Assembly: GCA_036503065.1 (NCBI GenBank)
Contig: DASXXM010000575.1
Span: 1 to 5,038, forward strand
Reading direction: 5' to 3'
Length of the DNA stretch: 5,038 nt
From: DATEPR01 sp036503065
Lineage (GTDB): Bacteria; Actinomycetota; Actinomycetes; Mycobacteriales; Pseudonocardiaceae
In this document: positions 1-5,038 of the stretch, piece after piece
Layout of the letters: each line of letters begins with the position of its first letter
How positions within the stretch are numbered: position 1 is the stretch's first letter
The notes under the pieces: model-generated
The model's input: only the letters and a program-made list of their open reading frames with translations
Databases searched by the model: none
Told to the model about the DNA's origin: nothing
Position numbers and translations under genes: made by a program

Positions 1-1001
1 CCAATCATCCGTGGGATGCGGCGACCTGCCTTGATGTGATCAACTTTTTCAAGGGTCAGGGTTGTTATGTGGTCGGTGGTGTGCCGAGGGAGTGGCGTAC
101 CGGTGTGGGTGGTTCGCGCCCGGGTTTCCTGGGGACGTATCACGGGTTCAACATGATCTCGCCGTGGATGGTGGGCGCGATCGGCAACATCGGCGATTCG
201 GACAACGTCTTCAACCAGTTCAATGTGGGTGATCAGGCCGACTGCAACGCCAACGGTATCGACTATCAGCCGTGTGTGCTCCCGGGTGACGTGTCGGGCA
301 ATCAGCGGGCGCACGGCGATTTCATGTGGCACCAGTTCTACAACATGGTCCGTGTTGGCGCGCAAGGTATCTATATCTCGATGTTCGATGAGTACGGTGA
401 GGGGAACCAGATCGCCAAGACCGCTGAGACCCAGGGCGGGGTGCCGGCTGGTTCCGGTCTGTTGGCGTTGGACGCTGATGGCACGGCGTGTTCGTCGGAT
501 TACTATCTACGTCTGACCAACGACGGTGGTCGGATGTTGAAGGGCCAACTCGCGTTGACCCCGACCCGCCCCACCCAACCGGTCGTCTCCGGCGGCGGCA
601 CGCCCGGCACCGTGGTCAGCCTACGGTCGCTGGCCAACAACCAGATCGTCACGGCCGACAACGCGGGCGCATCCCCACTCATCGCCAACCGCACCGCGGT
701 CGGCGCCTGGGAGGAGTTCGATCTGATCAACGTCAGCAGTACCGCGATCGCGCTGCGGGCCCACGCCAACAACATGATCGTCACGGCGGACAACGCGGGC
801 GCGTCCCCGTTGATCGCCAACCGCACCGCCGTCGGCACGTGGGAGACGTTCCAACTCGTTCACAACTCGAACGGCACGGTCAGCCTGCTCGCCATGGCCA
901 ACAACCGATACGTGACCGCGGACAACGCGGGCGCGTCCGCGCTGATCGCCAACCGCACCGCGATCGGCACCTGGGAACAGTTCACCCTCCTCAACCCCTA
1001 G
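1..1001 (+). CDS. GH71/GH99-like glycoside hydrolase with C-terminal fascin-like beta-trefoil (5' truncated)
   Basis: Only the C-terminal part is present. The frame is open from the left edge (first full codon at 3), so the GTG at 36 is internal and not a start. Visible residues 1-185 (counted from nt 3) look like the end of a GH71/GH99-like (beta/alpha)8 hydrolase. The supporting stretches are INFFKGQGCYVVGGVPREWR, the ISPWMVG segment, and IYISMFDEYGEG with Asp129, Glu130 and Glu133, which matches the family's acidic MFDE..EG strand-end motif. Residues 186-203 form a Pro/Thr/Gly linker. Residues 204-332 are a beta-trefoil of three repeats. Members of this group are usually exported and act on alpha-linked glucans or mannans; export cannot be checked because the N-terminus is missing, and the substrate is unknown. 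The hydrolase half uses many T-ending codons, while the linker and trefoil are almost entirely C/G-ending, which suggests a domain fusion. The stop (TAG, 999-1001) overlaps the stop of the convergent dioxygenase gene. The family call is from motif memory, not a search. Confidence 0.85.
   Translation, partial: NHPWDAATCLDVINFFKGQGCYVVGGVPREWRTGVGGSRPGFLGTYHGFNMISPWMVGAIGNIGDSDNVFNQFNVGDQADCNANGIDYQPCVLPGDVSGNQRAHGDFMWHQFYNMVRVGAQGIYISMFDEYGEGNQIAKTAETQGGVPAGSGLLALDADGTACSSDYYLRLTNDGGRMLKGQLALTPTRPTQPVVSGGGTPGTVVSLRSLANNQIVTADNAGASPLIANRTAVGAWEEFDLINVSSTAIALRAHANNMIVTADNAGASPLIANRTAVGTWETFQLVHNSNGTVSLLAMANNRYVTADNAGASALIANRTAIGTWEQFTLLNP
612..998 (+). repeat. Three 44-residue tandem repeats forming a fascin-like beta-trefoil
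   Basis: Three in-frame units follow one another with an exact 132-nt period, anchored on the Leu codons at 621, 753 and 885. Each has the pattern V-S/A-L-x-x-x-ANN-x-x-VTADNAGAS-x-LIANRTA-V/I-G-x-WE-x-F-x-L. Three such units make one complete trefoil. In actinobacterial secreted enzymes such modules (fascin-like or related to ricin-type lectins) are generally taken to bind carbohydrate; binding here is inferred. The 60-nt cores at 651-710, 783-842 and 915-974 agree at 52 to 54 of 60 bases pairwise, so the repeats are also close at DNA level. The third unit has Ala where the other two have Pro after AGAS. Confidence 0.85.
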
Positions 1002-1912
1002 CAGGAGTCCAGCCAGAGCCGAATCAGGTCACGGCGAAGCGCCGGGTCGGCGTGGTCCCGATACTCGGTGCGGCTGTGCATGGTGACGTGGTTGTTGAGG
1101 AACTGCATGTCGCCGGCATGTAAGTCCATGGCGAGCACCAGTCGTGGATCGTTGTTGAGCCGGTCCAGTTCGGCCATCGCGGCGAGCTGTGGCCGGGTCA
1201 GCCGGGGCACCTCCGTGCCGCGCTGCGCGGAACGGATGTAGTCCGCGCCGTAGTTCGCGACCAGCCGACCCTGCCCGTCCACGGCGTAGACCGGACTGGC
1301 GTAGAAGCTGTCCGGGCCGTTCCCGTTGCGGCGGTCGCGCCACCACGGCTGGTAGAGCACGTCGGCCAGATCGGGGTGTGCGCGCACCATCTCGTTGTGC
1401 ACCGCGACCGAGCTGACCACGGAGCTGAGCCCACCGGACTCGGCAGGCCGGATGCACAGCAGCGCCACCACATCCGTCGGGTCGGAGTGGAAGTCCAGCC
1501 GGCCGCGGTGCTGGAAGCTGCGACTGGTCGGCTCGGCCGGATCAACGCCCTGGTCCCGCACGTGCAGCATCGGCACACCGGCCGGCTGCGGCATCACCCG
1601 CCCGACATGGCTGCCGATCCCCACGGCAAGAATCTCGCACTGGCGCTCGGTCAGCCCCTCGACGGGAATGCCGCGCAGCAGCCCGAACCCACGACCGTCG
1701 ATCAGTTCACCCGCCAGCCCGGCGAGCACCGATCCGAAGGCGGGTAACGGAAAATCAGCCGCCGAGATATCGGCCAGGTCCATGCCGGCCACCTTGTCGA
1801 CCGCGCCGCGCAACTCGGCCCGGTCCGCATCGCGCAACGTGATGCGCCAATCGGGACGGCCGGCGATCTCACCGCCGCGCCAGTCCGCCCGCCCTCGGAT
1901 TTCGGTGATCAT
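998..1912 (-). CDS. TauD/TfdA family Fe(II)/2-oxoglutarate-dependent dioxygenase
   Basis: A 304-residue cytosolic oxygenase of usual family length that would couple 2-oxoglutarate decarboxylation to hydroxylation or a related oxidation; its substrate cannot be told from sequence. The iron facial triad is visible: His142 and Asp144 in LDFHSDP (HxD), and distal His279 in NNHVTMHSRTEYRD. Arg294 and Arg298 in RRDLIRLWL align with the TauD arginines that bind 2-oxoglutarate and substrate sulfonate. LHAGDMQFLNNH (264-275) is the usual lead-in to the distal His. The N-terminal part GFGLLRGIPVEG (75-86) matches the family's early strand. I chose ATG 1912, which gives MITEIRGR. An in-frame GTG at 1948 would add 12 residues but has no ribosome site and lies 2 nt from a palindrome. 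The ATG has only GGGGA one base upstream, so neither start is well supported. It lies 83 nt downstream of the crotonase gene on the same strand and may be co-transcribed. Its TAG stop shares CTAG with the opposing hydrolase gene. The family is sure; it should not be called taurine dioxygenase. Confidence 0.92.
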   Translation of the reverse strand: MITEIRGRADWRGGEIAGRPDWRITLRDADRAELRGAVDKVAGMDLADISAADFPLPAFGSVLAGLAGELIDGRGFGLLRGIPVEGLTERQCEILAVGIGSHVGRVMPQPAGVPMLHVRDQGVDPAEPTSRSFQHRGRLDFHSDPTDVVALLCIRPAESGGLSSVVSSVAVHNEMVRAHPDLADVLYQPWWRDRRNGNGPDSFYASPVYAVDGQGRLVANYGADYIRSAQRGTEVPRLTRPQLAAMAELDRLNNDPRLVLAMDLHAGDMQFLNNHVTMHSRTEYRDHADPALRRDLIRLWLDSC

Positions 1913-1950
1913 GTCCCCAGTGTGCCAAGAAGACACCGCCACAGCCACGC

Positions 1951-1969
1951 GTTACGCCATCGGCGTAAC
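1951..1969. promoter_or_regulatory. Perfect 19-bp palindrome, candidate operator or hairpin
   Basis: GTTACGCC-ATC-GGCGTAAC has two perfect 8-bp arms around a 3-bp centre. It lies in the 83-nt gap between the crotonase stop and the dioxygenase ATG, 38 nt upstream of that ATG. The size and symmetry suit a dimeric repressor such as a TetR- or MarR-type protein, but no regulator gene is in the window. Read as RNA on the minus strand it would form an 8-bp stem with a 3-nt loop. No T-run follows, so a classical terminator is less likely. Confidence 0.45.
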
Positions 1970-1973
1970 CCAG

Positions 1974-1988
1974 CGTCCGGAAAGGACG
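1974..1988 (-). terminator. Small stem-loop just after the crotonase gene
   Basis: On the plus strand CGTCC-GGAAA-GGACG has perfect 5-bp arms and a 5-nt loop. It starts 8 nt past the crotonase stop codon on the minus strand and is followed at once by the larger 19-bp palindrome. No U-tract follows. The two hairpins in tandem could slow or end transcription between the crotonase and dioxygenase genes, or protect the 3' end after processing. Alone it is a weak call. Confidence 0.25.
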
Positions 1989-1995
1989 GACGAGC

Positions 1996-2769
1996 TCAGT
2001 CGGCGAAGTCCGCGGCGCGCTTCTCCAGGAAAGCCGCCATGCCCTCGCGCGCGGCCGGCGTCTGCGCGGCGGCGGCCATGACTTCGATCGCGATCGCGTA
2101 CGCGTCCGCCTCCGGGCGGTCCAACTGGGCGTAGAGGGTCTGCTTGCCCAGCGCCTTGCTTGCTCTGCTGCCACGGGTAGCCCTGGCCAGCAGGTCGGCC
2201 ACCGCGGTGTCCAGTTCGTCATCGGGCACGACCCGATTGACCAGGCCCCAGTCCAGCGCGGTGGCCGCGTCGATCACGTCGCCGGTCAGGGCCAGTTCCA
2301 TCAGCCGCTTCCGCCCGACCGCCCGAGCCACGGGCACGGCAGGCGTGTGGCAGAACCAGCCGCCTTTCCCGCCGGGCAGCGCGAATCCCGCCGACCGCCC
2401 GGCCACCGCGAGGTCACAGGACGCGACCAGCTGGCACCCGGCCGCGGTGGCCAGCCCGTGCACCCGCGCGAGGACCACCTGCGGCACGGACTCGATCGTC
2501 CGCATCAGCTCGGTGCACAGCCGCAACAGTGCCCGGACCCCGGCGAGATCACGAGCGGCGACATCGGCGAAGTCGTGTCCCGCAGAGAACACCGGCCCGG
2601 CACCGGCAAGCACGACACCGGTCGCGTCGGTGTTCGCCGTCTCGGTGAACGCGGCCAACAGTTCACCGAGATGAGCCGCGGACAGCGAGTTCCGCCGCGC
2701 GGCCCGGTTCATCGTGATGGTGACCGTCGCACCGTCACGCTTGAGCAGGATGTGCTCGTACTCGCCCAT
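1996..2769 (-). CDS. Enoyl-CoA hydratase/isomerase (crotonase) family protein, ECHDC3-like
   Basis: A 257-residue crotonase-fold protein of usual length, expected to be a cytosolic trimer or hexamer that handles an acyl-CoA. The oxyanion-hole segments are clear: FSAGHD (61-66) and GLATAAGCQLVASCD (105-119). LARAVGRKRLMELALTGDVIDAATALDWGLVNRVV is the standard crotonase helix region, and FLEKR near the C-terminus is also typical. The catalytic glutamates of rat mitochondrial hydratase (Glu144 and Glu164) are replaced: Gln113 in AAGCQL and Gly133 in FALPGG. The pattern GCQLVASCD...PG...FC.TP matches what I recall of vertebrate ECHDC3 and its bacterial relatives, so ordinary hydratase activity is doubtful; CoA-thioester binding is still likely. 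ATG 2769 is the natural start (MGEYEHILL), with no strong ribosome site. A TAGCGT hexamer 6 nt before the ATG suggests leaderless transcription. It diverges from the ABC exporter operon and is followed on the same strand by the dioxygenase. Family certain; reaction unknown. Confidence 0.92.
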   Translation of the reverse strand: MGEYEHILLKRDGATVTITMNRAARRNSLSAAHLGELLAAFTETANTDATGVVLAGAGPVFSAGHDFADVAARDLAGVRALLRLCTELMRTIESVPQVVLARVHGLATAAGCQLVASCDLAVAGRSAGFALPGGKGGWFCHTPAVPVARAVGRKRLMELALTGDVIDAATALDWGLVNRVVPDDELDTAVADLLARATRGSRASKALGKQTLYAQLDRPEADAYAIAIEVMAAAAQTPAAREGMAAFLEKRAADFAD

Positions 2770-2775
2770 ACCCAG

Positions 2776-2781
2776 ACGCTA
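2776..2781 (-). promoter_or_regulatory. Candidate -10 element for a leaderless crotonase transcript
   Basis: On the minus strand TAGCGT (TAnnnT) ends 6 nt before the ATG at 2769. This is the spacing expected if transcription begins at the A of the start codon, which is common in actinobacteria and fits the lack of a Shine-Dalgarno. No good -35 hexamer is visible. A competing -10 candidate, TAGGAT at 2813-2808 on the same strand, would give a leader of about 30 nt. Confidence 0.3.
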
Positions 2782-2890
2782 CGCCGACGTACGCGAACCG
2801 CCGGACGATCCTAACGACCCCACCAGTCCTGCTACCTGCGGACGACGCCGTACACCGGAGGTATTACCAATCGGCCATGAAGATCATGCC

Positions 2891-2906
2891 GGGGACGGTC
2901 GTCCCC
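2891..2906. promoter_or_regulatory. 16-bp palindrome upstream of the ABC operon, candidate operator
   Basis: GGGGACG-GT-CGTCCCC has perfect 7-bp arms around a 2-bp centre, 71 nt upstream of the ATPase ATG. Its place in the divergent gap suits a repressor site that controls the exporter. With only a 2-nt centre it would form a poor RNA hairpin, so DNA binding is the better reading. The regulator is not in the window. Confidence 0.35.
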
Positions 2907-2977
2907 CATCAGCCCCGCTGGTTGGCTGTGCCTAGCTGCCGCTGGTGGGACGCCGGCGGCCGGAGGCAGGGGTGAAC

Positions 2978-3913
2978 ATGATCGAGGCGCGGGCCGTGAC
3001 CAAACGGTACGGCGACAAGACAGCGGTGGACGACTTGACCTTCACCGTACGACCAGGCGTGGTCACCGGATTCCTCGGCCCGAACGGTGCCGGGAAGTCC
3101 ACCACCATGCGCATGATCCTCGGACTGGACGCGCCCACTTCGGGCGAAGTGACCGTGAACGGCAAGCACTACGCCGAACACACCGCGCCGCTGCACGAGG
3201 TGGGCGCGCTGCTGGAGGCCAAGGCCGTCCATTCCGGGCGCTCGGCCTACTACCACTTATTGTCGCTCGCGCTGACCACCGGCATTCCGCGCAGGCGGGT
3301 GGACGAGGTGATCGACATGGTGGGGCTGCGGGACGTGGCCCGGCGCCGGGTCGGCGGCTTCTCGCTGGGTATGGGCCAGCGGCTCGGCGTCGCCGCCGCG
3401 CTGCTCGGCGACCCGTCGACGCTCGTGCTGGACGAGCCGGTCAACGGGCTCGACCCGGAGGGCATCCTCTGGATCCGCACGCTGCTGCGGGCGCTGGCCG
3501 CCGAGGGCCGCACCGTGTTCGTGTCGTCGCACCTCATGAGCGAGATGGCGCTGACCGCAGAACACCTGATCGTGATCGGCCGCGGCCGGCTGATCGCGGA
3601 CCTGTCCGTGCGCGACTTCACCGAACTGGCCTCGCGCAAGGTGGTTCGGGTGCGGACGCCGGAAGCCGGACGGCTGCGTGACCTGCTCGTCGGTGTCGAC
3701 GTGAGCGTGACGAGCCTGGAACCGGACGTGCTCGAAGTGGCCGGCCTGAACAGCGAGGCCATCGGCAGGGCCGCCTGTACCGCGGCCATCCCGCTGATCG
3801 AGCTGACCCCGGTGCAGGCCTCCCTGGAGGAGGCGTTCATGGAGCTCACCCAGGACGCGGTGGAGTTCCGCGTGGACAACCCCCAGAACGAGCACGACAG
3901 GAGCGTGGCATGA
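2978..3913 (+). CDS. ABC-2 type transporter ATP-binding protein
   Basis: A 311-residue nucleotide-binding subunit that would hydrolyse ATP at the inner face of the membrane to drive the permease encoded next. Motifs counted from ATG 2978: Walker A GPNGAGKST (34-42), signature SLGMGQ (129-134), Walker B LVLDEP (149-154), D-loop region NGLDPEG (156-162) and switch His185 in VSSHL. The Q-loop position reads GALLEAK, with Glu80 where many ABC proteins have Gln; this looks usual for this actinobacterial exporter subgroup. Residues from about 215 form the C-terminal extension found in drug-export or bacitracin-type ATPases. The start is uncertain: ATG 2978 has AGGGG 5 nt upstream, GTG 2972 has GGAGG (2962-2966) 5 nt upstream, and an in-frame GTG at 2945 is poorly placed. 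The stop overlaps the permease start as ATGA, indicating translational coupling. The substrate is unknown; antibiotic, peptide or lipid export are possibilities. Confidence 0.95.
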   Translation: MIEARAVTKRYGDKTAVDDLTFTVRPGVVTGFLGPNGAGKSTTMRMILGLDAPTSGEVTVNGKHYAEHTAPLHEVGALLEAKAVHSGRSAYYHLLSLALTTGIPRRRVDEVIDMVGLRDVARRRVGGFSLGMGQRLGVAAALLGDPSTLVLDEPVNGLDPEGILWIRTLLRALAAEGRTVFVSSHLMSEMALTAEHLIVIGRGRLIADLSVRDFTELASRKVVRVRTPEAGRLRDLLVGVDVSVTSLEPDVLEVAGLNSEAIGRAACTAAIPLIELTPVQASLEEAFMELTQDAVEFRVDNPQNEHDRSVA

Positions 3914-4761
3914 CCACCGACATCGCCGCACCGCGGCACGCCGCCGCCCCGGCCGAGCCCCGCGTGCCACTGCCGGCCGACCTGAAGGTCACCCAATGGC
4001 GGGTCTTGCGCTCCGAGTGGGTGAAGTTCTGGTCGCTGCGCTCCTCCTACATCACGCTCGCCGGCACCGTGCTGGGCATGATCGGGTTCGGCGTGCTGTT
4101 CTCGGCCGTCACCGCGAACCGCTGGCCGGTGATGGAAGCCGCGCAGCGACTGCGCTTCGAGCCGACCGGCGTCAGCCTGCGCGGGTTCGAACTGGCCCAA
4201 CTGATCATCGGCGTGCTCGGCGTCCTGCTGGTCACCGGCGAGTACGGCACCGGCATGATCCGGGCCAGCATGTCGGCGGCGCCCAAGCGGCTGCCGGTCG
4301 TGTGGGCCAAGGCCATCGTGTTCACCGTGATCGCGTTCATCGCCGGTGAGGTGTCCTCGTTCGTGGCGTTCTTCGCCGGTCAGGCGCTGCTGTCCAGCCA
4401 ACACATCCAGACCTCGCTGTCCGCGCCGGAGGTGCTGCGCACGGTGTTCGGCACCGGCCTGTACCTGACCATGGTCGGCCTGCTCGGCGTGGCGCTGGGC
4501 TGGATCATCCGCAGCACGGCGGGTGGCATCGCGACCCTGTTCGGGCTGCTGCTGGTACTGCCGGCACTGAGCGACGCGCTCCCACAGAGCTGGAGCCAGC
4601 ACATCACCCCGTACCTGCCCAGCAACGCGGGCCAGTCGATGACCGCGATCCACCCCGATCCGGGCATGCTCGCACCGTGGACCGGCCTCGGCGTGTTCTG
4701 CCTGTACGTGGTCGCCGGATTCATCGCCGCGGCGATTCTCGTCCGGCGCCGGGACGCCTGA
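3910..4761 (+). CDS. ABC-2 type transporter permease
   Basis: A 283-residue integral membrane subunit partnered with the upstream ATPase. A cytosolic N-terminal stretch rich in Ala, Pro and charged residues leads to WRVLRSEWVKFWSLRS (30-45), the amphipathic lead-in typical of actinobacterial ABC-2 permeases. Six hydrophobic segments follow at about 46-67, 95-109, 135-161, 178-200, 203-224 and 257-278. GEYGTGMIRASMSAAPKR (110-127) after helix 2 is the conserved cytosolic loop thought to contact the ATPase. YLPSNAGQSM (235-244) between helices 5 and 6 is a recurrent motif in this family. The protein ends in a positive VRRRDA tail. ATG 3910 overlaps the ATPase stop by four bases (ATGA), so the two are made together. 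No third subunit or accessory gene follows; a GC hairpin lies 38 nt past the stop. Confidence 0.93.
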   Translation: MTTDIAAPRHAAAPAEPRVPLPADLKVTQWRVLRSEWVKFWSLRSSYITLAGTVLGMIGFGVLFSAVTANRWPVMEAAQRLRFEPTGVSLRGFELAQLIIGVLGVLLVTGEYGTGMIRASMSAAPKRLPVVWAKAIVFTVIAFIAGEVSSFVAFFAGQALLSSQHIQTSLSAPEVLRTVFGTGLYLTMVGLLGVALGWIIRSTAGGIATLFGLLLVLPALSDALPQSWSQHITPYLPSNAGQSMTAIHPDPGMLAPWTGLGVFCLYVVAGFIAAAILVRRRDA

Positions 4762-5038
4762 GCGGGATGATGTCGGGGTGACCGACATTCATTCGGCACC
4801 GGCCCCGGCCCTCGGGTCGGGGCCGGCAGCCGATCCCCCGTCGTCTCGGGGACGGACGTGTCCGAGTCGCTGCCGGCCTGCGGCCCGGCCGACTTCGCCA
4901 ACGCCTACCACCTGCCGGCCGCCCGAAGACCGGCAACACCCGGGCAAGACCTCTCACTCGCCAGGGGGCGGTGGGCGATGAAGCAGGAAGCAGCAGGGGC
5001 CGCCAGGCCCACCGGCATCCCCGCCGGTCACGACAGGG
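4762..5038. other. 3' flanking region without a convincing gene
   Basis: After the permease stop I see the hairpin above and then no ORF that looks like a known protein. A GTG at 4778 opens a 67-codon plus-strand frame, but its product is low-complexity (Pro, Ser, Arg, Thr) and it runs through the hairpin. A second frame from GTG 4858 is open to the window edge; its first 22 codons all end in G or C and then this bias is lost. An ATG at 4978 in that same frame has AGGGGG 9 nt upstream and could be the true start of the next gene, but only 20 residues are visible. I do not commit to any of these. Confidence 0.4.
4799..4826 (+). terminator. Strong GC hairpin downstream of the ABC operon
   Basis: Arms at 4799-4810 and 4815-4826 pair over 12 positions, 11 Watson-Crick and one G-T, around the tetraloop CUCG. 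The outer 9 bp (CCGGCCCCG with CGGGGCCGG) are perfect. It begins 38 nt after the permease stop. No T-run follows, which is common for proposed actinobacterial terminators but leaves it unproven; an RNA-stability element is the alternative. Confidence 0.5.

Larger units (their letters stand above)
2770..2977. promoter_or_regulatory. Divergent control region between crotonase gene and ABC exporter operon
   Basis: This 208-nt gap must hold the start signals of two divergent units. On the minus side there are two -10-like hexamers (see 2776-2781). On the plus side I see a perfect inverted repeat GGGGACG-GT-CGTCCCC at 2891-2906 and an imperfect 11-nt direct repeat, CCGCTGGTTGG at 2915-2925 and CCGCTGGTGGG at 2939-2949 (24-nt step, 10 of 11 matching). 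There is also a GGAGG at 2962-2966 serving the ATPase gene. A GGAGGT at 2857-2862 precedes a 32-codon ORF (ATG 2877 to TGA 2973-2975) that ends just before the ATPase start. No clear plus-strand promoter could be picked by eye, and no recognised riboswitch is visible. Confidence 0.5.

Noticed and set aside
36..38. GTG at 36 as the start of the hydrolase.
   Set aside because: The frame continues in the family pattern upstream to the window edge (NHPWDAATCLDV before it) and there is no ribosome site, so the gene begins before the window.
612..998. The 132-nt repeats as a CRISPR array or a non-coding tandem repeat.
   Set aside because: The units are in frame, continuous without spacers, and encode a coherent beta-trefoil, so they are protein repeats.
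488..1123. A 211-codon plus-strand frame overlapping the hydrolase end and running into the dioxygenase gene.
   Set aside because: It is an Arg/Gln/His-rich frame shifted against the trefoil repeats, crosses the convergent junction, and has no domain or ribosome site.
998..1912. Specific naming of the dioxygenase as taurine dioxygenase.
   Set aside because: Only the shared fold and metal/2-oxoglutarate residues are visible; nothing in the sequence or context points to taurine or sulfonate use.
1376..2081. Plus-strand frames opposite the dioxygenase and crotonase start (123 and 228 codons).
   Set aside because: The minus-strand dioxygenase has intact catalytic residues and normal length. The plus-strand products are low-complexity shadows.
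3250..4788. A 512-codon open frame on the minus strand, opposite the ABC genes.
   Set aside because: It is antisense to two clear, motif-bearing, translationally coupled genes. Its product is low-complexity (Arg, His, Gln, Ala, Ser) with no recognisable domain, as expected of antisense frames in GC-rich DNA.
4778..4981. A 67-codon ORF from GTG 4778 as a third gene of the exporter operon.
   Set aside because: The product is Pro/Ser/Arg/Thr-rich without any domain, its codon pattern is not coding-like, and it reads through the strong hairpin at 4799-4826.

Overview
The window reads as chromosomal DNA from a high-GC Gram-positive actinobacterium. The DNA is GC-rich, most codons end in G or C, GTG and ATG starts are mixed, and all four complete or near-complete proteins are typical actinobacterial types. 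A filamentous genus such as a Pseudonocardiales or related soil genus fits, but the sequence does not fix the genus.

Layout, left to right. (1) Positions 1-1001, plus strand: the 3' end of a large carbohydrate-active protein. It has a GH71/GH99-like glycoside hydrolase domain, a short Pro/Gly linker and a complete C-terminal fascin-like beta-trefoil made of three 44-residue repeats. Its start lies upstream of the window. (2) Positions 998-1912, minus strand: a TauD/TfdA-type Fe(II)/2-oxoglutarate dioxygenase with its metal and co-substrate residues intact. The hydrolase and the dioxygenase converge and share one CTAG tetranucleotide as both stop codons. (3) Positions 1996-2769, minus strand: a crotonase-fold protein of the ECHDC3 type that lacks both classical hydratase glutamates. 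It is upstream of the dioxygenase in the same direction. The 83-nt gap between them holds two inverted repeats, one a perfect 19-bp palindrome. (4) Positions 2770-2977: a divergent control region with promoter-like -10 elements, a 16-bp palindrome and a short possible leader ORF. (5) Positions 2978-4761, plus strand: a two-gene ABC-2 type exporter operon, ATPase then six-helix permease, coupled by an ATGA overlap. (6) Positions 4762-5038: a strong 12-bp GC hairpin just after the permease, then DNA with no convincing gene and only hints of a new or decayed one.

How the genes may work together. The exporter pair is a clear unit: the ATPase powers a homodimeric or heterodimeric membrane permease, substrate unknown. 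The crotonase and dioxygenase may be co-transcribed, but the hairpins between them could separate or regulate them. Nothing links the secreted-type hydrolase to the other genes beyond adjacency. I see no mobile element, CRISPR array, tRNA or rRNA, and no clear undescribed multi-gene system. The points most worth a second look are the degenerate crotonase active site next to an oxygenase, the 19-bp palindrome, and the layered control region in front of the exporter.
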